The notes under the pieces are model-generated. The model had not been told where the DNA came from. It saw nothing but the letters and a program-made list of their open reading frames with translations, and made no database searches. The position numbers were made by a program, and so were the translations under genes. A stretch of 64,000 nucleotides of DNA from Stomoxys calcitrans. Lineage: Eukaryota; Arthropoda; Insecta; Diptera; Muscidae. Each line of letters begins with the position of its first letter. The first letter of the stretch is position 1. Below, one piece after another: positions 56,811 to 64,000 of this stretch. Location: the NCBI RefSeq assembly GCF_963082655.1, contig NC_081553.1, positions 126,158,811 to 126,222,810 of the forward strand, given 5' to 3'.

Positions 56811-57522
56811 AGCATAATACCGTCTGCTGTAATCCCTAACTGGCATTTTTGCAGCATATAAACACACAAAGCACATAAGTACTCAAAACAACCTATTTAG
56901 TATTTCCTTCCCCTTAAGTCGCCAGTGTTGAGTGTGGACTTGGCTGCAAAAATATCTTGAGAATTATTTTCTAGTTTTCGCCACTAACGTTTTTTTTTTT
57001 CTTCTTCCGTATTGTCGGGACAGGCTCTTGTTTTTATAACAGCCACATTCCACGCTTCCCGAGAATGCATTTTAATTATATAAATATTAGTCTACTTAAG
57101 TGATATTCATAAAATATTAAACATGCTCAGTTAGATTTCCGTTAAGTTCTGTGGCTTTTTCCATCGTCGTGAGGTATATTAAAGAGGAATGTGTCAATGG
57201 CGTTGATAAAAGTAAATAAGCGAGACTATGTTTTTAAATTTTTACTTCAATCAAGCTGAAAATGGGCGATTGTCTACTTTTAAGAAAATTAGAGAGAATA
57301 TTAAATGGATGATATATATCAGTTTGTCTTAGTCTGGTCAGGGTTGGAATTTGCATACCAATTGAGATACCTCAAAGAATATATTGCAGGATTTGCTGAT
57401 AATCGGGCTTAAGTTGTGGCTACTACACCTTAAACCTTCACCTTGCCAAATAATTTTGTATGAGTCGTTAACCAATACCCACCCGGGTGAACAATTCCCT
57501 AAAGCATATAGTTTAAGGAAAA
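56811..57522. other. Low-repeat stretch without a recognisable gene
   Basis: AT-rich with a T-run near 56990. No domain in short frames and no family match. Confidence 0.4.
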
Positions 57523-57918
57523 CAAATCAAATCGTGCTAAGTTCGGCCGGGCCGAATCTCTAGAACCCACCACCATGGATTCTGCTAAAAATGTATACAA
57601 ACTTAAAAGCATAATTTTATTCTACACACCAAACTCTGCGGCTTTTAATGGCTCAAGAAGTCAAATCGGGAGATCTGTTTATATGAGAGGTATATCTAAA
57701 TCTGAACCGATAAGTATCTGTGCAAAATTTCAAGCAGTTAACATGACGCGTATGAGCGCTATCGTGATTTCGACAGACGGACATGACAAGATTGACTTAG
57801 AACGTCGAGATGATCATGAATATATATACTTTGAGGGGGCTAAGGCGAATATTTAGAGTTGTTATAAACGAAATAACTAGATAAGTATACCCCCTCCTTT
57901 GGTTGTGGGTATAAAAAT
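57523..57918 (-). mobile_element. HINE, short old copy
   Basis: 'caaatcaaatcgtgctaag', the perfect hairpin TTCGGCCGGGCCGAA, 'agaacccaccaccatgg', one unit, 'cgacagacggacatgac', (TA)n, and 'ttggttgtgggtat'. Internal units are nearly all lost. Confidence 0.8.
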
Positions 57919-58048
57919 TCCACATAAAAAATTTAAGGGAAGCCAAATTGGGGGCTCGGTTTATATGCGATCTACAGTCATCGGCACAAGTATATATAAG
58001 TAATTAGAGGGTGCAGATATTAATCTGCCCCATGCCACTATGAACATA

Positions 58049-58249
58049 TTGGGTTGCCCAAAAAGTAACTGCGGATTTTTTAAAAGAAAGTAACTTTAAT
58101 CAAATATACTTTTTTACACTTTTTTTCTAAAGCAAGCTAAAAGTAACAGCTGACAGAAGAAAGAATGCAATTACAGAGTCACAAGCTGTGAAAAAATTTG
58201 TCAACGGCGACTATATGAAAAATCTGCAACTACTTTTTGGGCAACCCAA
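58049..58249 (-). mobile_element. Mariner-type MITE, 201 bp
   Basis: It matches the MITE at 19477-19714 in reverse orientation, with TTGGGTTGCCCAAAAAGTAA ends and TA on both sides (58047-58048 and 58250-58251). It lacks about 35 internal bases present in the other copy. Confidence 0.9.
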
Positions 58250-58318
58250 TACACTTAAGCCAGTAATCGGCTTGTTGTGAGCCCAAAAAAACTAAAAATT
58301 AACCTCGAAATAGAGGGT

Positions 58319-59640
58319 CTAAGTTAGGAATTCCGTGCTACATACAAAATCCTTTATTGTTTTCCTGGCTATTCCCCTAAGCTGGTTCATGTCTCGTATT
58401 GTGTCCCCACCTATGTACCGGTAACTGTAAAATGCGAAATCCGGGCATTCACAAAGGAAATGCTGCAACGTTTCATCATCTTCGCCGCATGCCCTACACA
58501 AGCTATCACTTGCCGCACAGATTTTACATAAGTGAGCTCGTAGCCCTATGTGTCCCGTTATGACACCAATAGCTATACTTACCTCCTTCTTACTTCTTTT
58601 CAATAATGACCTCGTCTTCTCACGGTCTGGATCCCCCCATAGGGTTGTATGCGCATTTATCGCCTGCGAACTAAACTCGGACTGCGTCGACCTGAAAGGC
58701 TTCGTGTTAACCAAGTTTATGGACGGCAGACCTCTGGCCTTCAGCGCCAAATCGTCTGCCCTTTCATTCCCCCTTACTCCGTTATGGACCGGCAACCAAA
58801 CGAAGCGGATTTTGCCATCCTCAGAGAAGGCGTTAATCCCTGGGATCTCAATATAGACCCCCAGGCCCTCTCCGTCCCCTAGGTTTGATCTTTCCGTTTA
58901 GCATGATCTTCCAGATGCCAATACTAGGGTTCTGCCCCTGGCAGCAGTGCCTTGCACTCGACCTCAGATTTTGCCATCCTACGAGAAGGTGTTAATCTCC
59001 TTCTTACACTGCCGGACTGTTGGTGACCTTACCGTCCAGGCTGTTATTGCCCTTATGGCAACTTACTGGACGTAAAGATTTCTATACTCGATTTTCACCT
59101 CGCGTTAGCACCACACCACCTCAGGCATTGCGTGACTCCCCGGAACTCCGCCTGTAGGACTGTATTATGGTCAGGCCGTTTAAAACAGATCTCAGTCCCA
59201 AGGGTCTCAATATAGACCCTCGGGGCCACACTATCCTCTAGGTTTGATCCATCCGTTTAATATGATATTCCAGATGGCAATACTAGGGTTCCGTCAATCC
59301 AAGTGTGTGCCGCTGGCAGCAGTACCTCGCACTCGATCTCAAGGTTAATTTCAGGTATCCGATCGGAAACCTCTTCCCTTCCTTACAGATTTCTTGTCGT
59401 CGCCTCGATTATACCGCGATGGTATGAGCTGCTCCCATTGTCAATCCATTCTCCCATCGCTTTAAGTCTCATAGCCGCAGTGGTTGCCTCACACTTTATC
59501 TGTATGTCAATGGGTCGGATATCTAGAATAGTTTCCAGTGCCCTAGTGGGCGTGCTCATCATCGCTTCGCTTATGCCAAGGCATTCATGATCCCTATGTT
59601 GCAATTTTCTCCAAAGCAGTGCACCAAACTACTGAGGCGT
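58319..59640 (-). pseudogene. LINE fragment: RT thumb and RNase H C-terminus
   Basis: The minus-strand frame 59604-59383 reads TPTRALETILDIRPIDIQIK, the region after the RT palm in LINEs with RNase H (I/R1/LOA-like). The frame 58795-58319 starts within the RNase H box HNGVRGNERADDLALKARG, with the late catalytic Asp. It ends with a Cys/His cluster (C100, C103, H112, C115, C117) in CRACGEDDETLQHFLCECP. Between them the sequence is rearranged: a block of about 130 bases occurs at 58845-58975 and again at 59207-59345. The element is truncated and broken. Confidence 0.8.
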
Positions 59641-59691
59641 TAGTAAGTATTGGTCTAATCACGCTCTAATCACAGTTTAGCTTACAGAATT

Positions 59692-60576
59692 TTTATACCC
59701 TCCACCATAGGATGAGGGTATACGAATTTCGTCATTCTGTTTGTAACTACTCGAAATATTCGTCTGAGACCCCATAAAGTATATAAGTATATATTCTTTG
59801 TGACATTTTATGTCGATCTAGCCATGTCCGTCCGTCTATACGTCCGTCCGTCCGTCTGTCTGTCGAAAGCACGATAACTTTTGAAGGACTAAGCCAGATG
59901 CTTGAAATTTTGCACAAATACTTCTTATAAGTGTAGGTCAGTTGGGATTGTAAATGGGCCAAATCGGTCCACGTTTTGATAAAGCCGCCATATAAACCGA
60001 TCTTGGGTCTTGATTTCTTGAGCCTCTAGAGGGCGCAATTCTCATCCGATTTGACTGAAATTTTTCGCGTGTTATTTTGATATCACTTCCAACAACTGTG
60101 CTAAGTATGATTCAAATCGGTTCATAACCTGATATAGCCGCCATATAAACCGATCTTGGGTCTTGACTTCTTGAGCCTCGAGAGGGCGCAATTCTCGTCC
60201 GATTTGTCAGAAATTTTGTACAACGGCTTCTCTCATGACCTTCAACATACGTGTCTAATATGGTCTGAATCGATCAATAGCTTGTTACAGCTTCCATATA
60301 AACCTATCTCCCGATTATGCTTCTTGAGCCCCTACAAGGCGCAATTCTTATCCGAATGAACTGAAATATTACACAATGACTTCTACAATGTTCAGCATTT
60401 ATTTATGCTCTGAATCGGACTATAACTTGATATAGCTCCAACAGCATAACAGTTTTTATTCAATATGCTTTGTTTGCCTAAATAGAGATACCGCGCATAG
60501 AACTCCACAAATGCGATCAATGGTGGAAGGTATATAAGATTCGGCCCGTCCGAATTTAGCACGCTCTTACTTGTTC
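59692..60576 (+). mobile_element. HINE family B, full length
   Basis: 'tttttataccctccaccata', TATA run, core, GTCCGTCCGTCCGTCTGTC, four units, 'tcaatggtggaaggtat', ttcggcccgtccgaa, 'agcacgctcttacttg'. Confidence 0.88.
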
Positions 60577-61862
60577 CTTGTTATACCCTACACCACCACT
60601 GTGGTACTGGGTATTATAGGTTTGTGCTTTTGTTTGCAACGCTAAGAAGGAGAAGAGCTAGACCCATCGATAAGTATACGGATCGGCTTAGAATCACTTT
60701 CTGATTCGATTTAGCTATATCTGTCTGTCCTTCTGTCCGTTTGTCTGTCTTTCCATGTATTCTTGTAATCCAGGTACAGGTCGCATTTGTTATCCGATTT
60801 TTAACAAAATTTTGCATTAGTGTCTTTTTTGGTTCAGGGACGAACACTATTGAATAAGATCGGTCCAGATTTAAATATAGCTCCCATATATATTTTTCAG
60901 ACGATGTGCCCTTATAAAGCTGTAGAAACCACAATCTTTGTGCGATCTCTACCAAATTTGCCACGATTTGTTTTTTTTTTTAAAGACTTATAATGTTTGC
61001 AAAATTTTATTGAAATCGGTCCAGATTTAGATACAGCTCCCATATATATCTTTCATCCGATATGCTCTTTTAAAGCTATAGAAGCCACAATTTTTGTGCG
61101 ATCTCAACCAAATTTGGCACGAAGTCCTTTTTGCAACGTCCCAATATGTGCGCAAAATTTCATCTAAATCGGTTCAGATTTAGATATAGCTCCCATATAT
61201 AACTTTCGTCCGATTTGACCTATTAAGGCTTTAGAAGGCACAATTTTCGTCTGATCTTTGCAAAATTTGGCACGAAGTGCTTCTTGTAACGTCCCAATAT
61301 GTGTGCAAAATTTCAGCATAATCAGATCAGATTTATATACAGCTCCCATATAAATCTTTCATCCGATATGGTCTTTAGAGGCTGCAGCAGGCACAATTTT
61401 GGTCCGATCTTTACAAAATTTGTCATGGGCCGTTTTATTCAACGTCCTCATATGTGTGCCAAGTTTCATAAAAATCAGTCCAGATTTAGATATAGCTCCC
61501 ATATATATTTTTCATCCCATATGGCCTTTTAAGTCTGTAGAAGCGACAATTTTGGTCCGATCTTTAAAACATTTTTCATGAGATGGTTTAATTGACATCC
61601 CAATACATTTGCGAAATTTCATTAAAATCTATTTAGACAAAAATCCCATATATGTCTTTTATGCGTTTCGACTTTTAAGGCTGTAGAAGCCACAATTTTC
61701 GTACCATCGTAAGAAAATCGTATAAGGTTCTATTCGATATTTCAACAGTTATGCAAAATTAATGTCTGACTAAATTTGCTATCTATTAAAAGTATAACGT
61801 ATACTCGGTGGTGTAGGGTATTATATAGTCGGCTTCGACCGACTTTTGCCTTTCCTTACTGG
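60577..61862 (+). mobile_element. HINE family C, full length
   Basis: 5' ATACCCTACACCACC (60583-60597), 'ctgtctgtccttctgtccgt' tract, about seven units of 140-150 bp ('cggtccagatttagatatag', 'gaagccacaatttt'), GGTGGTGTAGGGTAT (61807-61821), hairpin AGTCGG-CTTCGA-CCGACT (61827-61844), tail 'tttgcctttccttact'. It is the reference for the C fragments elsewhere. Confidence 0.9.
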
Positions 61863-62530
61863 TTTTCTCTGCAGGCGTTGGGGAAGAGAGGACAGTTTGA
61901 ATCCTTAACCCTGATATCAAAGTGGGCGATGCCCATTGAACTCGCATGGGAATCTTAGTGGGCTCAGCTATACCTAACCTAAGACCTATGGCAGTTAGAT
62001 GTGATACTAAATATCAGCCAAATATTCGACATTTAATTCTAAGATCGTGCGACATTTGTTTGTAATTGCGCCTAAAACCCCTGGCAATGTAAAGAACTGG
62101 GTGGCTCAATTGGGGTGGATCAGCACAAGTGTTTTCAACTTGTTGTAGTGAGTACGAATGTCATCTTCAATACAAAGGCCATCTGTGACACAAGTTGAAG
62201 AGGCCCACTTAAATGCATAAAGTGTCAACACAAGACAATAAGTATTAAAAATGGTTTCCCATTTGAGTCCTGTTTTCCTGGGCATTTGTTAGACATTTAC
62301 TTGCAATTGTTGCATGCTGTGGCACTCACTCGCAACAATGCTACACGATGGCGGTGCCAACCATTAAAGTTATCCACTTTTTTTGTTTCTTCGCCCAACG
62401 CTTCCATTTGATGGTAATGGTGCCTCTCTAAAGGACCGAACACGATGATGTTTACTGCTACAATAGTGTAATGTGAGCTTGTAACGTTACTTACTAGCCA
62501 CGTCATTTAAACAGTGCTAGAAGAATACAT
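61863..62530. other. Low-repeat stretch, upstream of a possible promoter
   Basis: No repeat family match. Short frames have no recognisable domain. GC content is slightly higher than in most low-repeat parts. Confidence 0.4.
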
Positions 62531-62570
62531 TATAAAAAGGACGTGATATTTGATACTTGGTGTCAGCATC
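62531..62570 (+). promoter_or_regulatory. Possible TATA core promoter with initiator
   Basis: TATAAAAAG at 62531-62539 is followed 34 bases later by TCAGC, whose A (62565) could be the start site. Spacing is close to the fly norm of about 30. It is the best core-promoter arrangement I saw in the low-repeat DNA, but chance cannot be excluded. Confidence 0.35.
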
Positions 62571-62746
62571 AAGCATCAGCATCAGCATAAGCAACAACTC
62601 CTCACTACACTTGGGACGCAGGCCTAGATAGAGCAGCGAAGAAGTTGGGAGTTGAGTCCAGGCATTACGGACGACAACCACAATCATTTATTAAAAAGGA
62701 AAAGAGGTCTACTTAGCATCGTTGGGATTTTACGCCAACTTCATAA
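62565..62746 (+). other. Possible non-coding first exon
   Basis: It contains no ATG, has repeated 'catcagcatcagcat', and meets a good splice donor GTAAGA at 62747. This would be a 5' leader exon of a gene continuing to the right. It is speculative without transcript data. Confidence 0.25.
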
Positions 62747-62902
62747 GTAAGAAGAGGAGCTGGTGTTTGCTACAACCACCGGCTTTGGCAGCCGGTGCTG
62801 TTAATGATGTTGACGTTATTGTTTGCTGCCCGCTTAAATGCATTTTGTCTTTAGGCCATTTTATGAAGGCATCAGTAACACTTCCTTATTAGGTTGATTG
62901 TC

Positions 62903-63028
62903 ATGGCATCATATCGGGGCTCCTACTACCCCAAAAACGCTTTGCTTTCATTGTGGTATGTGCAGCACTTCGCCGTAGCATTTATTATGGTTTTATGGAT
63001 TCTAGGTGTTGAAAACAGTGGGAGATAG
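62903..63028 (+). CDS. Small open frame, 41 codons, one hydrophobic segment
   Basis: It starts MASYRGSYYPKNALLSLWYV and continues through a hydrophobic run of about 18 residues that could span a membrane. It lies 160 bases after the putative donor site. No homologue is recognised. Length and AT-rich context make a chance frame quite possible. Confidence 0.15.
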   Translation: MASYRGSYYPKNALLSLWYVQHFAVAFIMVLWILGVENSGR

Positions 63029-63493
63029 GTGGCAACAATGTATTGCTATTATGCGATCAAAGTGACTTTTAAAAATACGACGTTTTGGTCGGCAATAGCT
63101 TTATATGGAAGTCACCTTGCCGCAAAAATTACCATGTCCGCCTATGATGCCGTAAGTTATGTAAGAGTGCCAGTCCTTTACAGACTCACTTAGACAATTT
63201 TAGATCCATTGTGATACCACAGAGGCGACTGTCCAAGGCTTCTGGCGTGAATCAAACTCACAACCCCTGCACTTGTAATCCAAGCACGCTATCATCTCGG
63301 CTACCAACTCGGCTAAAAACTCGGCTACCGGGGCACCCAAGTCGCTGGTTACGGATATTGTCTTCACCAAATAGTGTCACTAAGCCACTAAAAGTTCATT
63401 GAGATTAATTTTTAAATGGAGTGCACTCATTGATACGAGAGAAATATCCACCAATCCTTAATGATATGTTCATGGTAATATTTATGTAACATA
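63029..63493. other. Low-repeat stretch, no gene seen
   Basis: A short direct repetition 'ctcggctac/ctcggctaaa' near 63297-63330, and a SINE-like phrase 'catgtccgcctatgatgccg' near 63133. Nothing else is recognisable. Confidence 0.35.
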
Positions 63494-63678
63494 TTAGCTA
63501 GACCCGGCCAGATTCGCTGCACATTCTTGCACTTTTATAAACTTTTATTCTAGCATCATATCGCCATTGTATATGTATAAGTTTTTTTTGAGGTTGTATT
63601 TGGTTTTTTGGGTTGGGGTAGCTCCTCAGACATTTCGCCCCGCATGTGGATATCAAATTGGTACTCTACATCCAACTC
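63494..63678 (+). mobile_element. D-family repeat fragment
   Basis: 'ttagctagacccggccagat' and tcgctgcacattctt, then one G-rich unit ('ttttgggttggggtagctcc'), ending at the SINE head. Confidence 0.6.
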
Positions 63679-63767
63679 GGGGACACTGTAGCTCAGAGGT
63701 TAGCATTTCCGGCTATGATGCTGAACGCTTAGGTTTACACCCAGGAGAAAACATCAGAAAAAATTCT
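63679..63767 (+). mobile_element. tRNA-derived SINE head only
   Basis: 'ggggacactgtagctcagag', GTTAGCATTTCCGGC, and a degraded B box (aggtttacacccagg). It stops after 'catcagaaaaaattct'. Confidence 0.75.
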
Positions 63768-63836
63768 GTACAACACTCTTCCTAACATCTTCAACATTCG
63801 TGCCAAATATTTTTGGAATCGGTCCATAACCTGATA
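63768..63836 (+). mobile_element. HINE family B scrap
   Basis: 'catcttcaacattcgtgcca' and 'cggtccataacctgatat' match B units. It is wedged between two SINE pieces. Confidence 0.5.
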
Positions 63837-64000
63837 TGCAAATTTTGCCCATGAATATTCCACTAAGGAGCAGGAGCAACCTTCTCACATATAAATGAGT
63901 GCAGTCCGATTCAAGTTTAAGCTCAATGATAAGTGGCCTCCTTTTTATAGCCGAGTCCGAAAGGCGTGCCACAGTGCGACACCTCTTGGGCAGGAAGTTT
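63837..64000 (-). mobile_element. tRNA-derived SINE, cut by the window edge
   Basis: It reads in reverse from 'tgcaaattttgcccatgaat' to 'gacacctcttgggcagg', matching the 3' half of the reference SINE. The head lies beyond 64000. Confidence 0.85.

Overview
The window is repeat-dominated eukaryotic DNA, almost certainly from a cyclorrhaphan fly and probably a calyptrate/muscid. This rests on mini-me/DINE-like elements with (GTCY)n and (TA)n tracts, an RTE-type LINE, mariner relics and a tRNA-derived SINE that I associate with such genomes. The species is an inference; I ran no database search. I found no convincing host protein-coding gene. By my boundaries about three quarters of the 64 kb is interspersed repeats, many nested inside one another.

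The centrepiece is 20388-25736, a complete Transib (RAG1-like) DNA transposon. It has one intact 680-codon transposase gene on the minus strand (21867-23909), CACAGTG termini identical to the canonical V(D)J recombination signal heptamer, a GC-rich 5-bp target duplication (CGTCG), and unusually long, almost identical 1,431-bp terminal inverted repeats. It is inserted in a decayed RTE-type LINE (minus strand, 28860 down to 20110). A diverged relic of the same Transib lineage, with the same CACTGTG end, lies at 1-568.

The commonest repeats are three related families of mini-me/HINE (Helentron-like non-autonomous) elements, here called A, B and C. Their strand is given in the orientation that starts with the ATACCC inverted repeat and ends with a GC hairpin and TTTTACTTG-type tail. 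Elements whose left end reads CAAGTAAAA are therefore on the minus strand. Family A pairs ATACCCACCACC with GGTGGTGGGTAT, B pairs ATACCCTCCACC with GGTGGAGGGTAT, and C pairs ATACCCTACACC with GGTGTAGGGTAT. Internally they carry 100-180-bp tandem units, a (GTCY)n tract, a conserved core and a (TA)n tract. A fourth family (D) of G-rich tandem-unit repeats starts with ACTAGCTGACCCGGGC-like sequence, often beside a TATATA run.

Layout: 1-2.8 kb, Transib relic, C/A HINEs and a mariner scrap; 2.8-4.2 kb, low-repeat DNA; 4.2-9.9 kb, HINEs and an RTE relic; 9.9-12.1 kb, D element with a SINE; 12.1-18 kb, HINEs, a 54-bp perfect palindrome and a mariner foldback element; 18-19.5 kb, low-repeat DNA; 19.5-28.9 kb, mariner MITE, SINE, RTE LINE and the Transib; 29-36 kb, D and HINEs; 36-37.3 kb, low-repeat DNA; 37.3-42.9 kb, nested HINEs; 43-50.7 kb, C, D, MITE, HINE and a young SINE; 51.2-52.7 kb, mariner relic carrying a second foldback copy; 52.9-57.9 kb, nested A and B HINEs; 58-59.7 kb, MITE and LINE RNase H fragment; 59.7-61.9 kb, HINE B and C; 61.9-64 kb, mostly low-repeat DNA with a possible TATA promoter, then D and SINE fragments to the window edge.
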